Of a stretch of DNA of 5,260 bases, positions 1 to 5,260 are shown piece after piece. This DNA is from Bacteroidales bacterium (GTDB taxonomy: Bacteria > Bacteroidota > Bacteroidia > Bacteroidales > DYOH01). How positions within the stretch are numbered: position 1 is the stretch's first letter; each line of letters begins with the position of its first letter. The stretch is taken from the NCBI GenBank assembly GCA_030632545.1, contig DAOVUO010000233.1:1-5260 (forward strand), read 5' to 3'. A program made the position numbers and the translations under genes. A model generated the notes under the pieces. That model was not told the origin of the DNA and did not search any database. It saw only the letters and a program-made list of their open reading frames with translations.

Positions 1-415
1 CATTTTGCTTATCTCCATAAGCTAAACTGGAAGGCATAATAAATTTGGCTGTTTGACCTTGACGCATACGCATAATTCCTTCGTTAAAGCCAGAAATTAC
101 CGATATTTCTCCACCTAAAATGTATATAAATGCTTTTTCGTCGGTATAAGTATTATCGAATTCAGTTCCATTTAACAAGTAGCCAATATAGTTAATGGTT
201 AAAGTGTCGCCTAGCACAGGTTTATCTCCATAGCCAGTTTTTTGCGGAATAAAATAAAGCCCTTTATTTGAAGGTTCAAGCTCTGGATAATTTGCCTCAA
301 TGTATTTATTAAAATTAGTTAATTCGTCAGCTTCGGGCGAGTCAGCTACCTCAAAACAGCTAGTAAATGAAAGGATTACTATGCTTAATATTAGTAGTAT
401 ATTGTATTTTTTCAT
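1..415 (-). CDS. FKBP-type peptidyl-prolyl isomerase lipoprotein (C-terminus cut off by window edge)
   Basis: Predicted envelope foldase that would catalyse cis-trans isomerisation of X-Pro bonds in exported proteins. Reading leftwards from the ATG at 415-413 gives 138 codons with no stop. Residues 1-20 are a lipoprotein signal peptide (MKK, a hydrophobic core, lipobox FTSC with Cys20). An acidic linker and a short helix with the motif YIEANYP (38-44) follow, then an FKBP domain from GLYFI (52-56). By analogy with human FKBP12, Tyr76, Phe86-Asp87, Phe96, Val106-Ile107 and Tyr133 match pocket residues Y26, F36-D37, F46, V55-I56 and Y82. The pocket-floor Trp59 is replaced by Phe110, which may alter activity or ligand binding. 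The last strand of the fold, about 15-25 residues, lies outside the window. The start is fixed by the signal peptide. The gene is the third of three related genes but is separated from the second by 256 bp and a likely terminator. GldI, the gliding-motility FKBP lipoprotein, belongs to the same broad family; nothing seen here shows this is GldI. Confidence 0.9.
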   Translation of the reverse strand, partial: MKKYNILLILSIVILSFTSCFEVADSPEADELTNFNKYIEANYPELEPSNKGLYFIPQKTGYGDKPVLGDTLTINYIGYLLNGTEFDNTYTDEKAFIYILGGEISVISGFNEGIMRMRQGQTAKFIMPSSLAYGDKQN

Positions 416-518
416 ATTTTGTTATTTTTAGCCACAGCATGTACCGAAAATCGAGAAGTGCACGAATTCATTTTTTTTATCATGCCATTGTGTGTTTTAA
501 ATTATTTGTATTTCATTG

Positions 519-526
519 CAAAATTA
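519..526 (-). promoter_or_regulatory. Candidate Bacteroidota -7 element for the third FKBP gene
   Basis: The minus strand reads TAATTTTG, an exact match to the Bacteroidota primary sigma factor consensus TAnnTTTG. It would start transcription near 512 and give a leader of about 95 nt before the ATG at 415. No clear TTTG -33 box is visible at the expected distance; a CAAA on the plus strand at 536-539 is too close. Chance matches to this six-base consensus are common in such AT-rich DNA. The call rests mainly on its position between a terminator-like hairpin and the next start codon. Confidence 0.4.
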
Positions 527-606
527 AATAATGCTCAAAAGTAGTAGATTTTTTTTAGATGTGAATAAAACTAGGTGCTAAAAAATAACGAATTCTGTGT
601 TGTACG

Positions 607-645
607 AAAAAAACTTTTCAAGAAAGTTTTTTTCTTGAAAAGTTT
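607..645 (-). terminator. Rho-independent-type terminator after the two-gene FKBP operon
   Basis: A perfect 15-bp inverted repeat has arms at 611-625 and 631-645 around a 5-nt loop (626-630). Read on the minus strand, the hairpin runs straight into seven consecutive T residues (complement of 607-613). It lies 27 bp beyond the stop codon of the 159-residue FKBP gene. The stem has only three G-C pairs, so it is weaker than a classic terminator, but its length and T-run compensate. On the plus strand it is followed by AATCG rather than a T-run, which supports a minus-strand role. Confidence 0.75.
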
Positions 646-671
646 AATCGTTTAAAAATATTCTCAATAAA

Positions 672-1151
672 TTATTTATTAAAAATTTCAATTACCTCAA
701 TGTCAAACACTAACGAAGCATAGCCTGGAATTTCGGAACTTCCATAAGTTCCATAAGCAAGTGTAGATGGTGTAATTATAGTAATTTTATCACCAACTTT
801 ACATAATTGCAATGCTTCGTCCCAAGCTGCTATTACATTTCCAGCACCAACATAAAACTGAAATGTTCCGTTGTGATATGATGAAGCGTCAAAAACATAT
901 CCATCTAAAAACTTGCCAGTGTATATAACATTAACATAGTCGCCAAAACTAACTGCTTGTCCTGTTCCATGTCTATTCCATACGATATATAATCCACTCT
1001 CAGTTAATGTTGCGTCAGGATAATTTTCAGCAATAAAACTTTCAAGCTCAATTAATTCTTCAGCTCTTTTTTCTTCTGGTGTATCTTCAGATTCGCATGA
1101 GTAAGTTGTAAATAATAGGAATATACCTATGATATATAAAACTCTGTTCAT
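672..1151 (-). CDS. FKBP-type peptidyl-prolyl isomerase lipoprotein, single domain, 159 aa
   Basis: Predicted envelope prolyl isomerase and folding helper. Residues 1-19 form a lipoprotein signal peptide ending in TYSC (Cys19), then a strongly acidic stretch, ESEDTPEE. Acidic residues just after the lipidated Cys resemble lipoprotein export signals described in some Bacteroidota, so surface exposure is possible. A helix (about 30-43, with FIAENYP) leads to the FKBP domain, about residues 53-157. Compared with human FKBP12, Tyr77, Phe87-Asp88, Phe97, Val106-Ile107, Trp110, Tyr133 and Phe149 match Y26, F36-D37, F46, V55-I56, W59, Y82 and F99, so activity is likely. The loop after Tyr133 is one residue shorter, lacks the equivalent of His87, and has IPG where FKBP12 has IPP. 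The start codon lies 5 bp after the upstream FKBP stop codon, indicating cotranscription and perhaps translational coupling. A terminator hairpin follows. The family call is firm; the client proteins are unknown. Confidence 0.95.
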   Translation of the reverse strand: MNRVLYIIGIFLLFTTYSCESEDTPEEKRAEELIELESFIAENYPDATLTESGLYIVWNRHGTGQAVSFGDYVNVIYTGKFLDGYVFDASSYHNGTFQFYVGAGNVIAAWDEALQLCKVGDKITIITPSTLAYGTYGSSEIPGYASLVFDIEVIEIFNK

Positions 1152-1156
1152 TATTA

Positions 1157-2017
1157 TTATTTTTCTATGCTTAATACTTCAATTTCAAAAAGTAGAGTTG
1201 AGTATGGAGGAATTCCTGCTTGATGTCCTCTTTCGCCATAAGCAATACTTGAAGGGGCAATAATATCTACTTTGTCACCAACAGATAATTGAGCAACTGT
1301 TTCGTCCCAAGCAGGAATTACTTGTTTTGCACCAAGAACAAATTCAAAAGGCTCATTTCTATCTACTGATGAATCAAATTTTTCACCATTAATATATGTT
1401 CCAGTATAATGAACGCTTACTTTTTTACCTTCAACAGTTTTTTCACCATTACCTTTATTTTTGTAGATAATATATAATCCTGAGCTTGTTGGTTTTTCAG
1501 TAATATTATTATTTGCAATATATTCGTTCATTAAATCAAGTTCTTTATTTTTGTTTTCCTCTGCAATAGCTTTTTGTTCTTTCTCAATATCTTCCATTGA
1601 TTGAACAGATATTAATTTAATTTCGAAACGAACTTCGTCTGTTTCAGTAACAAAAGCAGGTACAGGACGATGCATTGTTTTATCAAATAGATTTTTAGCA
1701 TTCACGAAAAAATGAATACTATCGCCTTCGGATAATAGTAGAATACCCTCTTCAAAACTTCCGCCTTCAAAATTGTTCTCTTTGGCTTGAATTTTAAATT
1801 CACGTTTTGCTTCAATAGTACTAAACAGTAAAGAATCATTTGAAACTAAATAGTATTTCATTGACAGACTAGCAATGTCATTTATTTGAACTTTTTGTTC
1901 GCTCTCACTTTTTATTATCATTTGATATTTAAGACCGCTAGTTGTTTGCTCGAGCGTTTTTTTTCCGCTACATGCTCCTAAAAAGAGCACTAATGCTAAA
2001 TAGATTAATTTTTTCAT
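1157..2017 (-). CDS. Two-domain FKBP-type peptidyl-prolyl isomerase lipoprotein, 286 aa
   Basis: Predicted periplasmic or outer-membrane-anchored foldase. Residues 1-16 are a lipoprotein signal peptide with lipobox LGAC (Cys16), followed by SGKK, a basic stretch without an acidic surface-export signal. Residues about 28-138 form a divergent FKBP-like domain: SGLKYQ entry strand, FEEGILLLSEGDSI (88-101) in place of the usual W-[ED]-E-G helix and turn, and a final strand VRFEIKLISV. It lacks the Asp37 and Trp59 equivalents (Ser66 and Phe88) and the AYG loop, so it is probably not catalytic. A charged Lys/Glu-rich helix (about 140-170) joins it to a canonical C-terminal FKBP domain (179-286). 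There Tyr204, Phe214-Asp215, Arg220, Phe224, Val233-Ile234, Trp237, Tyr260, His265, Ile269 and Phe277 match FKBP12 Y26, F36-D37, R42, F46, V55-I56, W59, Y82, H87, I91 and F99. This is the first gene of a two-gene operon. It is broadly comparable to FkpA/Mip-type enzymes, which pair an FKBP domain with a non-catalytic N-terminal region, although that region is helical there. Confidence 0.95.
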   Translation of the reverse strand: MKKLIYLALVLFLGACSGKKTLEQTTSGLKYQMIIKSESEQKVQINDIASLSMKYYLVSNDSLLFSTIEAKREFKIQAKENNFEGGSFEEGILLLSEGDSIHFFVNAKNLFDKTMHRPVPAFVTETDEVRFEIKLISVQSMEDIEKEQKAIAEENKNKELDLMNEYIANNNITEKPTSSGLYIIYKNKGNGEKTVEGKKVSVHYTGTYINGEKFDSSVDRNEPFEFVLGAKQVIPAWDETVAQLSVGDKVDIIAPSSIAYGERGHQAGIPPYSTLLFEIEVLSIEK

Positions 2018-2094
2018 TGTATAAAATTTGTTATTTGTTTGATATTATAGCATAATCTTGTTTTAAGAATGCTCTTTTTTTTATTAAATATTGG

Positions 2095-2120
2095 GCACAA
2101 ATGTAGAAAAATATTTGTGC
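2095..2120. promoter_or_regulatory. Inverted repeat overlapping the FKBP operon promoter candidate (possible operator)
   Basis: The sequence GCACAAAT (2095-2102) is followed ten bases later by its exact reverse complement ATTTGTGC (2113-2120). The arms are among the few GC-containing sequences in this spacer, and the left arm overlaps the putative -7 element of the FKBP operon. A dimeric DNA-binding protein with half-sites about 18 bp apart could bind here. No regulator gene is in view, and an 8-bp repeat can arise by chance, so the function is only proposed. Confidence 0.3.
2098..2105 (-). promoter_or_regulatory. Candidate Bacteroidota -7 element for the two-gene FKBP operon
   Basis: The minus strand reads TACATTTG, an exact match to TAnnTTTG. 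It lies 81 bp before the ATG of the 286-residue FKBP gene and would give a leader of about 70 nt. No good TTTG -33 box is visible around 2124-2130, so the promoter would be weak or depend on an activator. Confidence 0.45.
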
Positions 2121-2513
2121 TAAGAGAGTGAAAAAATATTAAATTATTTATTTTATATATGACGACACTATGATTATGCAGAATATAGTCAGCTATTTGA
2201 AAAGAATTTGCATAAATACATATCGTTAATTATTTATGATTTTTAAATTGGTAAGTTGCTGTAAAAGAGGATGATTAATCTATTATTAAATCATCAATTA
2301 TATTTAGTTTGAATTTATGACAATTAATATGCTTATTGTTAATTGGTTGTAAAATATTTTTGAGTGAGGCTTATTTGCATTACAAATATAATATAGGGTA
2401 AGTAAATAATGGAGAACAATATTTAATAATTATGCAAACGATTTAAATTAGTTGAATGAAAGCGAGTGTAAAAAAAAATAATAATTTATAGTTAAAAGAA
2501 ATACAGGTTTTTT

Positions 2514-2521
2514 TATATTTG
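2514..2521 (+). promoter_or_regulatory. Candidate Bacteroidota -7 element for PPDK
   Basis: The plus strand reads TATATTTG, an exact match to TAnnTTTG, 36 bp before the PPDK start codon. Transcription would begin near 2528, leaving a leader of about 30 nt. The -33 region (about 2486-2494) is AT-rich with no clear TTTG. The short leader is A/T-only close to the ATG with no Shine-Dalgarno sequence, as is usual in this phylum. Confidence 0.6.
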
Positions 2522-2557
2522 TAAACTCGAACAAATATCAGATTAAAATTAAATTAT

Positions 2558-5260
2558 ATGGCACAAGAAAAAAAGCGTGTTTATGTTTTTGGCGATAAAA
2601 AAGCTGAAGGAAAAACAGAGATGAAGAATTTGCTAGGCGGAAAAGGCGCAAATCTAGCTGAAATGAACTTAGTTGGTGTTCCTGTACCTGCAGGTTTAAC
2701 TATTACAACAGAAGTTTGTTCAGAATATAATCAATTAGGTCAAGATCAGGTTGTAGAACTTCTGAAGGCAGAAGTGGAAGATGGCGTTAGTCAGATAGAG
2801 AAAATGATGGGTGCTAAATTTGGCGACAAAGAGAATCCTCTTTTATTGTCTGTTCGCTCAGGTTCACGTGTATCCATGCCTGGTATGATGGATACTGTAT
2901 TGAATCTTGGTATGAATGATGTAGCAGTTGAAGGAATTGCCAAAAAATCAGGTAATCCTCGTTTTGCTTGGGATTCTTATCGTCGTTTTATTCAGATGTA
3001 TGGTAGTGTAGTTTTAGGTTTGAAAGCAGAATCAAAAGAAGACCACGATCCATTTGAAGTAATCATTGATGCAAAGAAAGAGGAATGCAAAGTTGAAAAT
3101 GATACAGAATTAACTGCTGATGATTTAAAAGATTTAGTTTTAAAATTTAAAGCAAAAGTAAAGGAAAGTACTGGAAAAGATTTTCCTGTTAGTCCATGGG
3201 ATCAATTATGGGGCTCTGTAATGGCCGTTTTTGATAGCTGGAATAACAATAGAGCAGTATATTATCGTAGAATGCACAAAATACCCGAAGAATGGGGTAC
3301 TGCGGTAAATGTACAGGCTATGGTGTTTGGTAATATGGGACTTAATTCTGCTACGGGAGTTGCATTTACACGCGATGCGGGTAATGGCGAAAACTTATTT
3401 AATGGCGAATATTTAGTTGATGCACAAGGCGAAGATGTTGTAGCAGGTACACGTACACCACAACAAATTACCCTAGAAGGCTCAAAAAGATGGGCAGTTT
3501 TAGCCGATGTTACAGAGGAAGATAGAAAAGCTAATTATCCCTCGTTAGAAGAATTAATGCCTGTTGCATATAAGGAGTTAAACGATATTCAGGATAAATT
3601 AGAAAAGCATTATAAAGACATGCAGGACTTAGAATTTACTATTCAAGATGGTAAATTGTGGTTGTTGCAAACACGTAATGGAAAACGTACAGGAACTGCG
3701 GCTGTGAAAATGGCCATAGATATGTTTGAAGAAGGTTTAATTGAAGAAAAAACTGCAATTCTACGTGTTGAACCAGAACGTTTAGATGATTTATTGCATC
3801 CTGTATTCAAAAAAGAGGCACTTGCAGAAGCTGAAATTATTACTAAAGGTTTACCTGCATCACCTGGTGCTGCAACTGGTCAAATAGTTTTCTTTGCTGA
3901 TGAAGCTGTTGAATGGGCTGAAAAAGGTGAAGATGTAATTTTAGTTCGTTTAGAAACTTCGCCAGAAGATTTGGCTGGAATGGATAGAGCCAAAGGAATA
4001 TTAACTGCTAAAGGCGGTATGACATCTCATGCAGCCGTGGTAGCACGTGGTATGGGGAAATGTTGTGTGTCAGGTGCAGGTTCTCTAGCCGTAGATTATA
4101 AGAAAAGATTTTTTAAAGTTGATGGCGTTGAATATAAAGAGGGTGATTGGATTTCTCTAAACGGAACAACTGGTGAAGTAATTAAAGGTAAAGTGGCTAC
4201 AATTGACCCAGAAGTTAGTGGTGATTTTGGTCGCTTGATGGATATGACTGATAAATTTGCTAAAATGTTGGTACGAACGAATGCCGATTCGCCAAAAGAT
4301 GCTCAAGTAGCTAGAGATTTTGGTGCTCAAGGTATTGGTTTGTGTCGTACAGAGCACATGTTTTTCGAAGAAAGTCGACTTCCTGTAATGCGCGAAATGA
4401 TTTTAGCTGAGGATGAGGCTGGCCGTAGAGAAGCTTTAGATAAATTATTACCATATCAGCGATCCGACTTTGAAGGTATTTTTGAAGCAATGCACGATTT
4501 ACCAGTAACTGTTCGTTTATTGGATCCACCATTACATGAATTTGTTCCTCACGACGAAAAAGGACAGCAGCAAATGGCTGATTTAATGGGAATCACATTG
4601 TTAGAAGTGAAAGAGAAAGTTGAATTTTTATCGGAATTCAATCCTATGTTAGGTCACCGTGGTTGTCGTTTGGGAAATACTTATCCTGAAATAACAGAAA
4701 TGCAAGCACGTGCAATAATCGAAGCTGCATTGAATTTGAAAGCTAAAGGTATTAATGCAAAACCAGAAATAATGGTGCCGCTTACAGGTACTTTAGCCGA
4801 AATGAAAATGCAAGAAGATATAGTTAGAAGCACTATTGCAAAAGTTTTTGAGGAGCGTGGCGAAAAAATTGATTTCATGTTAGGAACAATGATTGAAATA
4901 CCTCGTGCAGCCCTAACTGCTGATATGATTGCAGAATCTGCTGAGTTTTTCTCATTTGGTACAAACGATTTAACTCAAATGGCTTTTGGTTATTCTCGCG
5001 ATGATGCTGGAAAATTCCTTCCAATATATTATGAAAAAGGAATATTAAAAGATGATCCTTTTGCAGTATTAGACGAAGAAGGTGTTGGCCAGTTGGTAAG
5101 AATGGCATGTGAAAAAGGAAAACAAACTCGTCCCGATATTAAATTAGGTATTTGTGGAGAGCATGGTGGAGTGCCTTCTTCTATTGATTTTTGTCATAGA
5201 GTTGGTTTCCACTACGTGAGTTGTTCGCCTTCTAGAGTACCAATTGCACGTTTGTCAGCA
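2558..5260 (+). CDS. ppdK: Pyruvate, phosphate dikinase (C-terminal few residues beyond window)
   Basis: Cytoplasmic enzyme interconverting pyruvate + ATP + phosphate and phosphoenolpyruvate + AMP + pyrophosphate, in glycolysis or gluconeogenesis. The frame is open from the ATG at 2558 for 901 codons to the window edge. The last residues (SCSPSRVPIARLSA) match the family's C-terminal end, so probably fewer than about ten are missing. Domains: N-terminal ATP-grasp nucleotide-binding region (about 1-385) with LLGGKGANLAEM (Lys29), SVRSGSRVSMPGMMDT (Arg100), and EFTIQDGKLWLLQTRNGKRT (Glu359, Gln371, Arg373); swivelling phosphohistidine domain with GGMTSHAAVVARGMG, catalytic His491 and Thr489; C-terminal PEP/pyruvate barrel with Arg597, Arg653, Glu780, Asn803-Asp804 and Cys866. 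These correspond, with a steady offset of 35-36, to residues known from the Clostridium symbiosum enzyme (E323, Q335, R337, T453, H455, R561, R617, E745, N768, D769, C831). GTRTPQQI and GGMTSH distinguish it from PEP synthase and enzyme I. Thr489 is the position phosphorylated by the PPDK regulatory protein where that protein exists. No missing catalytic residue or frameshift was found. Confidence 0.98.
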   Translation, partial: MAQEKKRVYVFGDKKAEGKTEMKNLLGGKGANLAEMNLVGVPVPAGLTITTEVCSEYNQLGQDQVVELLKAEVEDGVSQIEKMMGAKFGDKENPLLLSVRSGSRVSMPGMMDTVLNLGMNDVAVEGIAKKSGNPRFAWDSYRRFIQMYGSVVLGLKAESKEDHDPFEVIIDAKKEECKVENDTELTADDLKDLVLKFKAKVKESTGKDFPVSPWDQLWGSVMAVFDSWNNNRAVYYRRMHKIPEEWGTAVNVQAMVFGNMGLNSATGVAFTRDAGNGENLFNGEYLVDAQGEDVVAGTRTPQQITLEGSKRWAVLADVTEEDRKANYPSLEELMPVAYKELNDIQDKLEKHYKDMQDLEFTIQDGKLWLLQTRNGKRTGTAAVKMAIDMFEEGLIEEKTAILRVEPERLDDLLHPVFKKEALAEAEIITKGLPASPGAATGQIVFFADEAVEWAEKGEDVILVRLETSPEDLAGMDRAKGILTAKGGMTSHAAVVARGMGKCCVSGAGSLAVDYKKRFFKVDGVEYKEGDWISLNGTTGEVIKGKVATIDPEVSGDFGRLMDMTDKFAKMLVRTNADSPKDAQVARDFGAQGIGLCRTEHMFFEESRLPVMREMILAEDEAGRREALDKLLPYQRSDFEGIFEAMHDLPVTVRLLDPPLHEFVPHDEKGQQQMADLMGITLLEVKEKVEFLSEFNPMLGHRGCRLGNTYPEITEMQARAIIEAALNLKAKGINAKPEIMVPLTGTLAEMKMQEDIVRSTIAKVFEERGEKIDFMLGTMIEIPRAALTADMIAESAEFFSFGTNDLTQMAFGYSRDDAGKFLPIYYEKGILKDDPFAVLDEEGVGQLVRMACEKGKQTRPDIKLGICGEHGGVPSSIDFCHRVGFHYVSCSPSRVPIARLSA

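Larger units (their letters stand above)
2018..2557. other. Divergent AT-rich intergenic spacer between the FKBP operon and PPDK
   Basis: This 540-bp stretch lies between two divergently transcribed start codons and must hold promoters for both. It is extremely AT-rich and has no convincing ORF, tRNA-like clover-leaf or repeat array. Sites I can support are a -7 match for each direction and one inverted repeat near the FKBP side, listed separately. Two further matches to TAnnTTTG occur, at 2355-2362 (plus; TTG at 2336-2338, 16 nt upstream) and 2383-2390 (minus). Both are far from their genes and may be chance matches. No gene is seen between about 2125 and 2510. Confidence 0.7.

Noticed and set aside
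1..415. Assignment of the left-edge gene as gliding-motility gene gldI
   Set aside because: GldI is an FKBP lipoprotein, but the family is large in Bacteroidota and no other gliding gene is in the window, so the name cannot be supported.
461..597. ACGAATTC occurring twice in the spacer between the second and third FKBP genes
   Set aside because: An isolated 8-base direct repeat with no wider similarity around it; not enough to call an attachment site or transposon footprint.
2211..2238. Inverted repeat CATAAATA-N12-TATTTATG in the spacer
   Set aside because: It is entirely A/T except for one pair and lies far from any start codon. Arms of 7-8 bp are expected by chance a few times in a spacer of this length and composition.
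2270..2295. Inverted repeat GATGATT-N12-AATCATC
   Set aside because: Arms are only 7 bp with a 12-nt loop and no T-run, and there is no adjacent gene feature; within chance expectation.
2321..2345. Inverted repeat CAATTAA-N11-TTAATTG
   Set aside because: A 7-bp, nearly all-A/T repeat with no positional support; considered as an operator for PPDK but too far upstream (over 200 bp).
4157..5108. Several short open frames of about 65-77 codons overlapping the PPDK gene
   Set aside because: All lie wholly within the PPDK coding frame, whose motifs and catalytic residues are intact throughout. Their translations show no recognisable domain, so they are shadows.
2558..5260. Possible PEP synthase or PTS enzyme I instead of PPDK
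   Set aside because: The N-terminal ATP-grasp region excludes enzyme I. The overall length, the SVRSGSRVSMPGMMDT and QTRNGKRT motifs, and the match in position to C. symbiosum PPDK residues fit PPDK rather than PEP synthase.

Overview
The window looks like chromosomal DNA of a Bacteroidota bacterium, probably an anaerobic Bacteroidales-like lineage (the phylum is fairly secure, the order is a guess). The reasons are strong AT bias, intergenic spacers that are almost all A and T, start codons preceded by A-rich stretches with no Shine-Dalgarno motif, matches to the Bacteroidota -7 promoter element TAnnTTTG upstream of genes, and FKBP lipoproteins of the form common in this phylum.

Layout: positions 1-2017 carry three consecutive minus-strand genes, each for a lipoprotein of the FKBP-type peptidyl-prolyl cis-trans isomerase family. 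In transcription order these are a 286-residue protein with two FKBP-like domains (2017 to 1157), a 159-residue single-domain protein (1151 to 672) that follows after only 5 bases, and a third single-domain protein starting at 415 whose C-terminus lies beyond the left edge. A perfect 15-bp hairpin followed by a T-run (607-645) sits just after the second gene. The first two genes therefore look like one operon, and the third has a 256-bp leader with its own promoter candidate. A 540-bp AT-rich divergent spacer (2018-2557) separates this cluster from a plus-strand gene for pyruvate, phosphate dikinase (PPDK), which starts at 2558 and is still open at the right edge after 901 codons, probably only a few residues short of complete.

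The three lipoproteins share a signal peptide with lipobox, a short linker helix with a (Y/F)I..N motif, a GLY(F/I)I entry strand and an FKBP fold. They should help fold exported proteins in the periplasm or at the outer membrane. They differ in active-site conservation and in the residues after the lipid-anchored cysteine, which suggests some division of labour. PPDK is a cytoplasmic enzyme of central carbon metabolism with every recognised catalytic residue present. I see no functional link between it and the FKBP cluster beyond divergent placement. I found no mobile element, CRISPR array, tRNA or rRNA, and nothing I would call a new biological system. The most interesting points are the FKBP triplication, the degenerate second FKBP domain in the largest protein, and an inverted repeat over its putative promoter.
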